This document shows, in pieces, positions 40,534 to 51,901 of a stretch of 64,000 bases of DNA. The notes beneath the pieces are model-generated. The model was not told the DNA's origin, made no database searches, and worked only from the letters and a program-made list of their open reading frames with translations. How positions within the stretch are numbered: position 1 is the stretch's first letter; each line of letters starts with the position of its first letter. The DNA is taken from assembly GCF_017329565.1 (NCBI RefSeq), contig NZ_JAFMTT010000016.1; one strand, given 5' to 3'. The translations under genes and the position numbers were made by a program. This DNA is from Alicyclobacillus mali. Lineage in GTDB: Bacteria; Bacillota; Bacilli; Alicyclobacillales; Alicyclobacillaceae.

Positions 40534-42138
40534 ATGCGAGCGCTCACACGGCTGTCCGTCGCCGCAGCCGCTTCAATGGCTTTTGCCGCGCCGGCGGCAG
40601 TTTATGCCGCACCGCTTCAGGAACGGGTGGTGGTGGCCTCGCCAGATCCGCGCACGCGCGGCGCTCAACCGCATGGGGCGCTGTCGCCTTCGCAACCGAT
40701 GCATCTGGTGATCACGCTCCGGCTGCGACATGAGGATGAGCTCGAGCGCCTCATTCAAAACTTGTATACGCCGGGATCGCCGGACGCGGGGCGGTTTTTG
40801 ACGCCCGCCGAATTCGACGCGGCGTTCGCGCCGACCAAGGTGGATGTGCAAGCTGTGGTTCAGGGGCTGCGGGCCTACGGGCTCAGCGCGGCGCAGACGG
40901 CTGACCCGATGGTGCTCACGGTGGCCGGATCGGCGCGCGACGTGGAGCGGGCGTTTGGCGTGCGCGAGGTGACGTATGAGAAGGGCGCGGCTACGTGGTA
41001 TGCGCCGGATGGGGCCGCCACGCTGCCCGCGCCGCTGGCCGCACAAGTGTCGGCCGTCGTGGGTCTGGCAAGCGCAACGGTGGAGTGCCACCTCGTGATG
41101 GCGCATGCCGCGCCGGCGGGCGGTGGCTACACGCCCGCGCAGATTCAGCGCGCCTACGACTACACGCCACTCTACAGCCACTACATGGGTCGCGGCCAGG
41201 TGATTGCGGTGGTGACCTCCGGCTCCGTCCAGCTATCGGATATCCAGGCGTTCGATCGCGCCTTCGGCCTGCCGAATCCCGTGGTGCGCCAGCGCGTGAT
41301 CGACGGATCGTACACGCCACCCGACGACGAGACCACGCTCGACTGCGAATGGGCGCACGCCATTGCGCCGACCGCGTCGCTTGCCGTGTATGAAGCGGCG
41401 CAGCCGGACGCCCAGTCGTTCATCGACGCGTTCGCGCAGGTCGCCGCGGACGACGGGGCGCACGTGGTCACGACGAGTTGGGGCGCGCCCGAATCGGAGA
41501 CGGATTCGTCCACGATGCAGGCGGAGCACCAGATCTTTATGCAAATGGCCGCGCAGGGACAGAGCATGTTTGCGGCGGCGGGGGACAGCGGATCGTCCGA
41601 TGGAACGAACGGAACGGACGTCGACTATCCTTCGTCCGATCCGTACGTGACCGCGTGCGGCGGCACGCGGCTCGTGCTCGGGGCGGGCGGCCAACGCCTT
41701 CAGGAGACGGCCTGGTCCGACACGGGGGGCGGCGTGAGCTCGGTGTACGGCGAGCCCTGGTGGCAGTACGGGCCGGGCGTGCCGCAGACCGGCTATCGCC
41801 AGACGTGCGACGTCAGCCTGAACGCGGACCCGGCCACCGGATACGACTTTTACTATCAGGGCCAGTGGGAGATGGCGGGCGGCGCGAGCTTCGTGGCGCC
41901 GATGATGGCGGCCACGTTTGCGCTCATCGATCAGGCCCGCGCACTCGAAGGCAAGGCGCCCGTTGGACTGGCGGACGTGGGCATCTACGCGATGGCGCGC
42001 AACACGTCGTACGCGCCATATGCGTTTCACGACATGACAGCCGGATCGAATGGGGCGTACAGCGCGGGGCCTGGATGGGATCATCCGACGGGCTTCGGCT
42101 CCATCGACGCGTACTACTTCCTGCACGGGCTCGACTGA
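40534..42138 (+). CDS. secreted S53 (kumamolisin-type) serine-carboxyl protease
   Basis: A 534-residue preproenzyme. Signal peptide about 1-26; activation propeptide about 45-185 (pro-kumamolisin, with VITLRLRHEDELERLI and FLTPAEF); catalytic domain from about 190. Catalytic Glu266 and Asp270 lie in ETTLDCEWA, oxyanion Asp351 in AAGDSG, and nucleophile Ser452 in GGASFVAP, where the usual SGTS is GGAS. The C-terminal calcium site is indicated by FHDMTAGSNGAYSAGPGWDHPTGFGSID (described in pieces). S53 enzymes work at acid pH and high temperature, fitting an acidophile. RBS CAGGGAGGG. Preceded by AT-rich DNA with a TTGACT/TATACT pair too widely spaced to call. Confidence 0.93.
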   Translation: MRALTRLSVAAAASMAFAAPAAVYAAPLQERVVVASPDPRTRGAQPHGALSPSQPMHLVITLRLRHEDELERLIQNLYTPGSPDAGRFLTPAEFDAAFAPTKVDVQAVVQGLRAYGLSAAQTADPMVLTVAGSARDVERAFGVREVTYEKGAATWYAPDGAATLPAPLAAQVSAVVGLASATVECHLVMAHAAPAGGGYTPAQIQRAYDYTPLYSHYMGRGQVIAVVTSGSVQLSDIQAFDRAFGLPNPVVRQRVIDGSYTPPDDETTLDCEWAHAIAPTASLAVYEAAQPDAQSFIDAFAQVAADDGAHVVTTSWGAPESETDSSTMQAEHQIFMQMAAQGQSMFAAAGDSGSSDGTNGTDVDYPSSDPYVTACGGTRLVLGAGGQRLQETAWSDTGGGVSSVYGEPWWQYGPGVPQTGYRQTCDVSLNADPATGYDFYYQGQWEMAGGASFVAPMMAATFALIDQARALEGKAPVGLADVGIYAMARNTSYAPYAFHDMTAGSNGAYSAGPGWDHPTGFGSIDAYYFLHGLD

Positions 42139-42263
42139 ACCGAGGCCCGGTCTGGTACTTGCCGAGCGCCCGGCGTCTCTTATCCTCAGGCCATGAGGAG
42201 GATTCAATCCAGATTTGAAGCGGGTGTGATACGCTCAAACGTTGTGCGTGGGGAGGCGATCGC

Positions 42264-42440
42264 ATGAGCCATCATAAGCATTGGATTGTTGAATCCATCT
42301 GCCCGCGGTGCGAGAAGAAAAACATCGTCGAGGTGCCCGAAGGCGAGCTTGTGGTACGCGTGCACTGCCAGCACTGTGAGCACGGCTACGATTACAATCA
42401 CATCGTCCGCGAGCACAAAGAGGTCGACGTGGACGACTGA
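42264..42440 (+). CDS. small zinc-ribbon protein
   Basis: A 58-residue protein with two CxxC knuckles (CPRC at about 13-16 and CQHC at about 35-38) separated by 18 residues, plus several histidines (HHKH at the N-terminus). Acidic C-terminus EHKEVDVDD. GGGGAGG lies seven bases before the ATG. Followed by a rho-independent terminator. It is likely a zinc-binding small protein, perhaps nucleic-acid or protein interacting; no known name. Confidence 0.75.
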   Translation: MSHHKHWIVESICPRCEKKNIVEVPEGELVVRVHCQHCEHGYDYNHIVREHKEVDVDD

Positions 42441-42487
42441 GCGCTGCGCGCCGCGTCCCGGAAGGCTCCTCTCGGCAAAGACATGTC

Positions 42488-42512
42488 GGCCGCCCGGCTT
42501 GGGCGGCCTTTT
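42488..42512 (+). terminator. terminator after zinc-ribbon gene
   Basis: GGCCGCCC / GGGCGGCC (42488-42495 with 42501-42508), five-base loop, then TTTT. Its T-run abuts the stop of the convergent kdpE. Confidence 0.85.
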
Positions 42513-43210
42513 CACGCCTCCGGCGGTTCAACCGCCAATCGATAGCCCACGCCTGGTTCGGTCACGATCCGCCATGGGCGGGACGGATCGTCCTCAAGTT
42601 TCTTGCGCAGGTGTCCGATGTACACGCGCAGGTAGTGGGCGGCGTTGTCGGGATCGACGTCGCCCCAGACCTGGCGCAGGAGTTGCCTGTGTGTCACGAC
42701 CTTCCCCGCATGTTGTGCGAGGGCTTTCAGGAGATCGTACTCAATGGGCGTCAGCTTCACCGTTTCGCCGTTCAGTTCCACGCGCCGCTCCGCCAGGTGG
42801 ATGGTGAGGCCCGCCGCCTCGATGATGGGTTCATCCTGAACGCGCGCGGCGTGCCGGAGGGCCACCCGGATCCGCGCGAGCAGTTCGCCCATGCCGAACG
42901 GCTTCACCACGTAATCGTCCGCGCCAGCGTCGAGCGCCGCAATCTTGTCCTCCTCTGCATCGCGCACGGTCAGCATGATGACGGGCATGTTCGACCACTC
43001 GCGAAGCCGCCGCAACACCTCGATGCCTTCCATGTCCGGCAGGCCCCAGTCGATCACGGCGAGATCTGGCCGCTTCGTGCTCGCCACAACCAGCGCCTCT
43101 TCTCCGCTCGAAGCTTCCAGCACCTCGTATCCATGTCCTTTGAGCGCAATCTGCATGAGCTTCAAAATGGCGCGCTCGTCGTCCGCCACCAGAATCTTTG
43201 CACCGCTCAC
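42512..43210 (-). CDS. kdpE: KdpE response regulator
   Basis: A 232-residue OmpR-type response regulator. Receiver domain about 4-120 (acidic pocket DDE, phospho-Asp in VIDWGLPDMEG near residue 52, and Lys in VVKPFG). Winged-helix output domain about 130-225 with LTPIEYDLLKALAQHAGKVVTH split by typical KdpE residues and YIGHLRKKLEDDP. GTG start overlaps the stop of the kinase gene (GTGA). It should activate the divergent kdp operon when potassium is limiting. Confidence 0.93.
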   Translation of the reverse strand: MSGAKILVADDERAILKLMQIALKGHGYEVLEASSGEEALVVASTKRPDLAVIDWGLPDMEGIEVLRRLREWSNMPVIMLTVRDAEEDKIAALDAGADDYVVKPFGMGELLARIRVALRHAARVQDEPIIEAAGLTIHLAERRVELNGETVKLTPIEYDLLKALAQHAGKVVTHRQLLRQVWGDVDPDNAAHYLRVYIGHLRKKLEDDPSRPWRIVTEPGVGYRLAVEPPEA

Positions 43211-44793
43211 CGATTCTCCGCCTCCTTGGGATGCGGCCGGGCCGCGAGCCGGACGCGAAAGAGCGTGCCGGGGTGCATCCGCTCCACGTCAATCTGCCCG
43301 CCGTGCGCCTCGACGACCGCTCTCACGATGGCGAGGCCGAGGCCCGTTCCTGGGATCTTGTCCACACGCCGGCCGCGGTAGAACTTGTCGAACACGCGGT
43401 CTAACTCGTCATCTGAGATGCCCATCCCGTAGTCGCGGACCTCGAGCGCTGCCTCCACCTCGCGTGCCGCGATGGTCACGTCAATGGGAGCATCGGGCGG
43501 CGAGTACTTGGCGGCGTTGGAGAGGAGGTTCACCACCGCCTGCTGGAACAGCGTCTCGTCGACTTCCACGATGGGCGACGGGTGCGGCGTCCGCATGCGC
43601 ACAGGGTGATCGGCGGTCAATTCCGCCACTTCGCGCAGCGCGCCGCGGACGACGTCGGCGAGATCGGTCGGCCGCTTGTTGAGCACGAGCATCCCGCCTT
43701 CGATGCGCGCCATGCCGATGAGATTCGTGACGAGCCGGTTCATGCGCAGGGCGCTGTTGCGGAGAGTCAGCACGAGTTCACGACGGTCCGCCGGATCGAG
43801 CGACGCGCCGGGGGCGAGCAGGGCGTCCGATGCGCCGAGCATGGTGGTGATGGGGGTGCGAAGCTCGTGCGAGATGGAGTTGAGGATGGCGGTCCGGACG
43901 CGCTCGGATTCTGCCGCGATGTCCGCGATGCGCGCCCGCTCCTCGGACGCGATTCGGCTGAGCGCGATGGCCACGAGATTTGCCACGGCGCGCAGAATGT
44001 CGAAGATCTCGCCGCGCGTCGCGAGCCGAAACTGCCCGGGCTCGCCGACGATGAAGGCGCCGTACACCTCGTCCTGTGCGCGGATGGGCACATACAAAAA
44101 CGCGGCCTGGCCGTGGGTTTTCGAGCCGAAGCTGGCGAGATCGCCGTGGCGAAGGACCCAGTCGAGGACCTGCCGATCGATCACGGGGTCCGCCTCGTCG
44201 CCGGGGAGGGCGTGCAGGTCGTAGCCGCTTGAGCGCTTGAGGGCGATGTACGCGTGCGTGTGCAAAAGCTCTCGGACCTGTTCGAGCGCGGTCTCCACAA
44301 CGCGCCGCTCATCCGCAGCGGCGGTCAGGGCCCGGCTCATGCGAAACAGCGTCTGCGCGATGCGTGCGCGCTGGCTCGCTTCCTCCGCCCTTCGCCGCAT
44401 GCTGGAGGCAAGCCCCGCGGTCGTGATGGCCACCACCAGAAACACTGCGAACGACACGAGAAAGCGGAGATCGCTCACGGCGTAGCTGAAGATGGGCGGC
44501 ACAAAGAAGAAATCGAACGACAGAAGGCCAAGGCATGCCGCGAACACGCCGGGCCAAAGGCCGTACACGCCCGACGCGACCACCACCGGGATCAGGTACA
44601 GCATGGCGATGTTGACGCGATCGTAGTGAAAGTCGAGCAGAAACACGAGGCCCGTGAGGAGGGCGTCCATGCCGCAAACGGCTGCGTAGGCCCGGATGGG
44701 GGGGCGAGGCAGAGAGGGCTCCCCTTGGCGCCCTTCCTGCCACCATGTGGGCCAACGGACGTTCAGAATCTGCCATTTTGGGGTAAATCGCAC
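43207..44793 (-). CDS. kdpD: KdpD sensor kinase lacking the N-terminal KdpD/Usp module
   Basis: A 528-residue protein corresponding to the C-terminal two thirds of KdpD: four close membrane helices (about 40-140, with FLLDFHYDRVNIAMLYL and FDFFFVPPIFSYAV), a GAF-like segment (about 160-285), HisKA with SISHELRTPITTMLGASDALL and an HATPase with VVNLLSNAAKYSPPD and GTGLGLAIVRAVVE. The usual roughly 350-residue N-terminal KdpD and Usp domains are absent; they occur on a separate gene at 49557. Start GTG with GGAG ten bases upstream; other in-frame starts exist. Partner KdpE overlaps downstream. Confidence 0.9.
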   Translation of the reverse strand: MRFTPKWQILNVRWPTWWQEGRQGEPSLPRPPIRAYAAVCGMDALLTGLVFLLDFHYDRVNIAMLYLIPVVVASGVYGLWPGVFAACLGLLSFDFFFVPPIFSYAVSDLRFLVSFAVFLVVAITTAGLASSMRRRAEEASQRARIAQTLFRMSRALTAAADERRVVETALEQVRELLHTHAYIALKRSSGYDLHALPGDEADPVIDRQVLDWVLRHGDLASFGSKTHGQAAFLYVPIRAQDEVYGAFIVGEPGQFRLATRGEIFDILRAVANLVAIALSRIASEERARIADIAAESERVRTAILNSISHELRTPITTMLGASDALLAPGASLDPADRRELVLTLRNSALRMNRLVTNLIGMARIEGGMLVLNKRPTDLADVVRGALREVAELTADHPVRMRTPHPSPIVEVDETLFQQAVVNLLSNAAKYSPPDAPIDVTIAAREVEAALEVRDYGMGISDDELDRVFDKFYRGRRVDKIPGTGLGLAIVRAVVEAHGGQIDVERMHPGTLFRVRLAARPHPKEAENR

Positions 44794-44971
44794 GCGGATC
44801 CACTCCGTTCGGCGCGCATGCCGCAATTCGTCTCTAGAGAAGGGTAGCGCGCGAGAAGGGCCTTGCCAACGATTTTTATGCATTTTTTACGCCGTCCGAG
44901 CGGAATCAACATCCGAAACCTCACGAGCCGCTGGATAGACTGCGGAGTGTCGGTTGGGAGGAGGGAGTCTC

Positions 44972-45055
44972 GTGGAGGACGTCGTGTCCGTCGCACTGTT
45001 TTTGGCCGTGTTCGCCATCTTGTACGTCATTCACCGATCCTTCGATCGCTCGTAG
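44972..45055 (+). CDS. 27-residue membrane peptide upstream of kdpF
   Basis: GTG-initiated ORF encoding an N-terminal MEDVVSVALFL, a hydrophobic core continuing AVFAILYVI, and a basic/polar tail HRSFDRS. It is a single membrane span, similar in size and layout to KdpF but distinct. RBS GGGAGGAGGGAG. It directly precedes kdpF, with a strong GGAGG just after its stop. Short Kdp-linked peptides of this kind have, as far as I recall, been noted in Alicyclobacillus kdp operons (sometimes called KdpZ); I cannot verify the name. Likely an accessory subunit. Confidence 0.7.
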   Translation: MEDVVSVALFLAVFAILYVIHRSFDRS

Positions 45056-45067
45056 GAGGTCGTGATC

Positions 45068-45145
45068 ATGTGGTTTTTGCTCGTGCTCTCCATCGCGGTG
45101 ATGGTCTATCTCGTGTACGTGATGTTCCATCCGGAAAAGTTCTGA
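45068..45145 (+). CDS. kdpF: KdpF membrane peptide
   Basis: A 25-residue single-span peptide: hydrophobic core followed by YLVYVMFHPEKF, matching the KdpF C-terminal YLVYALxxPExF pattern. KdpF stabilises the KdpABC complex in the membrane. TAGGAGG lies about nine bases before the ATG. It is 49 bases upstream of kdpA. Confidence 0.85.
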   Translation: MWFLLVLSIAVMVYLVYVMFHPEKF

Positions 45146-45194
45146 AGTCCTCGCGCTCGCTTCGAGGGCGCAATGGGAAAGGGAGGCACTCCGT

Positions 45195-46883
45195 GTGACC
45201 GCATCCGGCATCTTCGCGATTTTTCTCGTGGTGCTCGCGCTCGTCGCGTGCGGGTGGCCGCTCGGTGGGTACATCTATCGAACCTTCGCGGGCGAACGCA
45301 CGTGGACGGACGCCGTGGCGGTGCCCGTCGAGCGGGCCATCTACCGGCTCATCGGCGTCAATCCGGACGTGGAGATGGACTGGAAGGCGTACCTGCGCGC
45401 CATGATGGTGTCCAATCTCGTCATGGCCCTCTTTGCGTACGCCGTATTTCGCCTGCAGGCCGTGCTGCCGCTCAATCCGGCCCATATCCCCGCGATGCCG
45501 CCCTATTTGGCGTTCAACACCGCGGCGAGTTTCATCACCAACACCAACTGGCAGAACTACGCTGGCGAGCAGTCCTTGTCGTATCTCAGCCAGATGATGG
45601 GCATCACCTTCCTGCAATTCACGTCCGCAGCCACCGGGCTTGCGGCGGCCATGGCCTTTCTGCGCGGTATGAGCCGCCAGAAGACCGACGCGCTCGGCAA
45701 CTTCTGGGTCGATCTTGTCAGGGCGCACACGCGCCTGCTTCTTCCCATCGCGGCCGTCCTCGCCTTTCTGCTGCTCGCGCTCGGCGTCCCCGAGACGCTC
45801 TCCGGGCCCGCCGTCGTGCACACGCTTTCCGGAAGCATGCAGACCATCGCGCGCGGGCCGGTGGCAACTTTGGAAGCCATCAAGCAGCTCGGGACGAACG
45901 GCGGCGGATTTTTCAACGCCAACTCCGCGCACCCCTTCGAGGATCCGAGCGCATGGACGTGCATCCTCGAGATCATGGGCATGGGGCTCATTCCGACCGC
46001 CCTCGTGTTTACGGCCGGGTATTTTCTGCGCAGCCGCCGGTTGGCCATCGTGCTCTGCACGTTGCTCGGGGCCATTTTGCTCGCGGGGGCGTACGTCGTG
46101 TACGCGTACGAAGCGGCAGGCAATCCCATCTTGGCGCACGCGCTCGGCCTGCACGGCCCGAACATGGAGGGCAAGGAGGTGCGCTTTGGCGTGCCTTTGA
46201 CCAGCATGTTCGTCGCCGCCACCACCGCCTACACGACGGGCGCGGTGAACGCGATGCACGACAGCCTGATGCCCATGAGCGGCATGGTTCCCCTTCTTTT
46301 CATGATGTTCAACCTGATCTTCGGCGGTAACGGCGTCGGGCTGCTCAACATCCTCATGTTTCTCATCATCGCCGTCTTCATCTCCGGGCTCATGGTCGGA
46401 AGAACCCCGGAGATCTTCGGGAAGAAGATTGAGGCTCGCGAGATGAAACTCGCGACGGCGGCGATGCTGGTCCATCCGTTTGTCATCCTCGTCCCCACCG
46501 CCATCGCCATGGCGCTGCCGAGCGCTCGGGCCTCCATGGGCAACCCTGGGCTGCACGGGTTCACCGAGGTCCTGTACGCGTTCACGTCGGCCGCGGCCAA
46601 CAATGGCTCGGCCTTCGCGGGGCTGAACGGAAACACGCCCTTCTACAACATCTCCATCGGGCTCGTGATGCTGTTCGGCCGGTACGTGTCCATCATCGCG
46701 ATGCTCGCCATCGCGGGTTCGCTCGCCGGAAAGGCGCGCATCCCCGAGACGTCCGGCACGCTCAAGGTGGACACGTTCGCGTTCGGCTACGTGTTTGTGG
46801 CCGTGTTCGTCATCGTCGGCGCCTTGACGTTCTTCCCATATCTCGCCCTTGGGCCCATCGGCGAACAGCTGCAGCTCGGCTGA
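45195..46883 (+). CDS. kdpA: potassium-transporting ATPase subunit KdpA
   Basis: A 562-residue K+ channel-like subunit with about ten membrane helices in four MPM repeats. Selectivity-filter loops are visible: TNTNWQNYAGE, QLGTNGGGFFNANSAHPFE, TTAYTTGAVNAMHD and TSAAANNGSAFAGL. GTG start after GGGAAAGGGAGG. Part of the high-affinity K+ uptake complex KdpFABC. Confidence 0.97.
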   Translation: MTASGIFAIFLVVLALVACGWPLGGYIYRTFAGERTWTDAVAVPVERAIYRLIGVNPDVEMDWKAYLRAMMVSNLVMALFAYAVFRLQAVLPLNPAHIPAMPPYLAFNTAASFITNTNWQNYAGEQSLSYLSQMMGITFLQFTSAATGLAAAMAFLRGMSRQKTDALGNFWVDLVRAHTRLLLPIAAVLAFLLLALGVPETLSGPAVVHTLSGSMQTIARGPVATLEAIKQLGTNGGGFFNANSAHPFEDPSAWTCILEIMGMGLIPTALVFTAGYFLRSRRLAIVLCTLLGAILLAGAYVVYAYEAAGNPILAHALGLHGPNMEGKEVRFGVPLTSMFVAATTAYTTGAVNAMHDSLMPMSGMVPLLFMMFNLIFGGNGVGLLNILMFLIIAVFISGLMVGRTPEIFGKKIEAREMKLATAAMLVHPFVILVPTAIAMALPSARASMGNPGLHGFTEVLYAFTSAAANNGSAFAGLNGNTPFYNISIGLVMLFGRYVSIIAMLAIAGSLAGKARIPETSGTLKVDTFAFGYVFVAVFVIVGALTFFPYLALGPIGEQLQLG

Positions 46884-46894
46884 AAGGAGAGCAG

Positions 46895-48952
46895 GTGTGT
46901 ATGGCTCGAAAAGGTTCGTTCGATCGCGCCCTCGTCCTGCGCGCGTGTGTCGATTCATTTGTCAAGCTCGATCCGCGCGTCCTGGTGCGCAATCCCGTGA
47001 TGTTCGTCGTCGAGATCGGCATGCTGGTCACGCTCGCGCTGACCTTCGATCCCAGCCTGTTCGGCTCCGCGGTGCGCCCTGGCGGTGCGGCCGGCGCGCG
47101 CGGCTACGATCTCGTCGTGACGGTCATTCTCCTTGTGACACTCCTCTTCGGCAATTTTGCCGAAGCGCTTGCGGAGGGGCGCGGAAAGGCGCAGGCGGAG
47201 TCGCTGCGCAGGACGAAGACGGAACTGATGGCGAACGTCCTGCGCGACGGGCACTATGAGCGCATTCCAGCGTCCGATCTGCGCAAAGGCGACGTCGTCA
47301 AGGTGGTGGCGGGCGAACTCATCCCCGCGGACGGCGAGGTCCTGGAAGGTATCGGAAGCGTGGACGAGTCAGCCATCACTGGCGAATCCGCGCCGGTCAT
47401 TCGCGGCGCGGGCGGGGATTTCAGCTCCGTCACCGGCGGGACGAAGCTGTTGTCGGATGAGCTTGTCATCCGCGTCACCGCCAATCCCGGCGAGACGTTC
47501 CTCGACCGGATGATCGCGCTCGTGGAAGGCGCTTCGCGGCAGAAGACGCCAAACGAAATTGCGCTGTCCGTGCTGCTCGCGGGGCTCACGCTCATCTTTC
47601 TCATCGTCATCGACTGCCTGCCGCCCATCGCCAAGGGGCTCGGTGCCCACATCGATGTCGCGACGCTCGTGGCGCTTCTCGTCTGCCTGATTCCCACGAC
47701 CATTGGCGCGCTCCTGTCCGCCATCGGCATCGCGGGCATGGACAGGGTCATTCGCTTCAACGTCATCGCCAAATCTGGCAAGGCCGTGGAGGCCGCCGGC
47801 GACGTGGATACGCTCATTCTCGACAAGACGGGCACCATCACCATCGGCAATCGGCTTGCATCCGCGTTTCTCCCAGTGCAGGGCGTCGACGAGCGCGCGC
47901 TCGCCGAGAAAGCGGCTTTGTGTTCGCTGTTCGATGAGACGCCCGAGGGCCGCTCGGTGGTCGATCTCGCCCGCCAGATGGGCCTCACCTTCCGCCGCGA
48001 GGACTACGCGGACGCCCGCAACGTCGAGTTTTCGGCGGACACGCGCATGTCCGGGCTCGACCTTCCAGACGGCACGCGGCTGCGCAAAGGCGCCGCCGAC
48101 GCCATCAAGCGGTACGTCGCGGAGCAGGGCGGAGATCTTCCGGGCGATCTCGACGCAGTGGTGGAGCGCGTAGCCAAGGAGGGCGGCACGCCGCTCGTGG
48201 TGGCGGAGAACCAGCGCCTCTACGGCGTCATCTACCTCAAGGACATTGTCAAGCCGGGCATCCGCGAGCGGTTCGAGGAACTGCGCAGGATGGGCATCCG
48301 AACCATCATGTGCACCGGCGACAATCCGCTGACAGCGGCCACCATCGCGCGCGAGGCCGGCGTCGATGAGTTCGTGGCTGAGGCAAAGCCCGAGGACAAG
48401 ATGCGCCTCATCCGGCGCGTGCAGGAACAGGGCAGGCTCGTCGCCATGTCGGGCGACGGCACCAACGACGCGCCGGCGCTCGCCCAGGCGGATGTGGGGC
48501 TCGCCATGCAGAGCGGCACGCAGGCAGCCAAGGAAGCCGCAAACATGGTCGATCTCGACTCCGATCCGACGAAGCTTATTGAGGTCGTGGCCATCGGCAA
48601 GCAGTTGCTCATCACGCGCGGCGCCATCACGACGTTTTCCATTGCGAACGACGTCGCGAAATACTTCGCCATCATCCCGGCGATGTTCACGAGCTTTCTG
48701 CCTGCGCTTGGCGCCTTGAACGTCATGCACCTGACGAGCCCGCGGAGCGCCATCCTGTCCGCGCTGATCTTTAACGCCATCATCATCCCGCTGCTCATCC
48801 CGCTCGCGATGCGCGGCGTCAAGTATCGCCCAACGACCGCCATGCAGATGTTGATGCGCAATCTGCTGTTGTACGGCGTCGGCGGCGTGATCGCGCCGTT
48901 TGTGGGGATCAAAATGATCGATATCATCCTGCACGCGCTCGGCGCGGTGTGA
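46895..48952 (+). CDS. kdpB: potassium-transporting ATPase subunit KdpB
   Basis: A 685-residue P-type ATPase, the catalytic subunit. Phosphorylated Asp310 lies in LDKTGTITIGN. The actuator has SAITGESAPV, the nucleotide-binding region the FSADTRMSG and KGA segments, and the hinge GDGTNDAPALAQADVG. Membrane helices are as in other KdpB. Start GTG 46895 or ATG 46901 (AAAGGAG upstream fits either). Confidence 0.97.
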   Translation: MCMARKGSFDRALVLRACVDSFVKLDPRVLVRNPVMFVVEIGMLVTLALTFDPSLFGSAVRPGGAAGARGYDLVVTVILLVTLLFGNFAEALAEGRGKAQAESLRRTKTELMANVLRDGHYERIPASDLRKGDVVKVVAGELIPADGEVLEGIGSVDESAITGESAPVIRGAGGDFSSVTGGTKLLSDELVIRVTANPGETFLDRMIALVEGASRQKTPNEIALSVLLAGLTLIFLIVIDCLPPIAKGLGAHIDVATLVALLVCLIPTTIGALLSAIGIAGMDRVIRFNVIAKSGKAVEAAGDVDTLILDKTGTITIGNRLASAFLPVQGVDERALAEKAALCSLFDETPEGRSVVDLARQMGLTFRREDYADARNVEFSADTRMSGLDLPDGTRLRKGAADAIKRYVAEQGGDLPGDLDAVVERVAKEGGTPLVVAENQRLYGVIYLKDIVKPGIRERFEELRRMGIRTIMCTGDNPLTAATIAREAGVDEFVAEAKPEDKMRLIRRVQEQGRLVAMSGDGTNDAPALAQADVGLAMQSGTQAAKEAANMVDLDSDPTKLIEVVAIGKQLLITRGAITTFSIANDVAKYFAIIPAMFTSFLPALGALNVMHLTSPRSAILSALIFNAIIIPLLIPLAMRGVKYRPTTAMQMLMRNLLLYGVGGVIAPFVGIKMIDIILHALGAV

Positions 48953-48966
48953 AGGGAGAGGCGACT

Positions 48967-49556
48967 GTGATCAACGTGTGGAGAAGCCTTCGGTTCACCC
49001 TGGTCTTCGCCGTGCTTCTGGGCATCGTGTACCCGCTCTTCTTCGTGGCCTTGGGGCGAGTGGTGTTCCCGTGGCAGGCGCAGGGAAGCCTCGTCGCGGT
49101 CAACGGCCGCACCGTGGGGTCTGAGCTCATCGCGCAACCGTTTCCGCAGCCCATGTGGTTTGAGCCGCGCCCTTCGGCCGTGAATTACAACGCGGATGGC
49201 TCGGGCGGATCGAATCTTGGGCCCACGAATCCGGCCCTTGTGCAGGAGGTCCGGCAAAACCTGCGCGCCGTGCTCCGCGAAAATCCAGGGCTTCAGGTGG
49301 ATGAGGTTCCTACGAGCATGGTGGAGTCGTCGGGATCGGGGCTGGATCCCGATATCGACTTGCAGGACGCGTATGATCAAATTCCGCGCATCAGCAAAGC
49401 CACGGGGCTCTCTGAAGCGTGGCTTCGCTCGCTCGTGCAGCGCGACGCCGAATTCCCGGCGCTCGGCCTGTACGGCGAGCCGATGGTCAACGTCATGCAG
49501 CTCAATCTCGCCATCTGGGAGAAGCTCCACCCGAGCGCGCGGGTGGCGAGGACGAC

Positions 49557-49560
<4 letters not shown>
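48967..49560 (+). CDS. kdpC: potassium-transporting ATPase subunit KdpC
   Basis: A 197-residue subunit with one N-terminal membrane helix (about 7-30) and an extracytoplasmic domain. Family motifs: FEPRPSAVNYNADGSGGSNLGPTNP (two parts), and the C-terminal SGSGLDPDIDLQDAYDQIPRIS and LGLYGEPMVNVMQLNL. It stabilises KdpA/B and affects ATP binding. GTG start with GAAGGGAGAGG upstream. The stop overlaps the next gene's GTG. Confidence 0.96.
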
Positions 49561-51821
<2,261 letters not shown>

Positions 51822-51901
51822 GAACATGGCTCGACGTCCGGGACCAGCGCGACCGGAGCGAACGTCCGCGCGGAGGACGGGTCATTCGCGCGGAGGGGTT
51901 G

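Noticed and set aside
44794..44971. Possible c-di-AMP (ydaO-type) riboswitch ahead of the kdp operon
   Set aside because: The space is only about 180 bases including the divergent kinase start, and no ydaO consensus elements are visible.
45066..46958. A 630-residue minus-strand frame opposite kdpA
   Set aside because: Low-complexity His/Arg/Glu-rich translation with no family resemblance; kdpA on the plus strand is certain.
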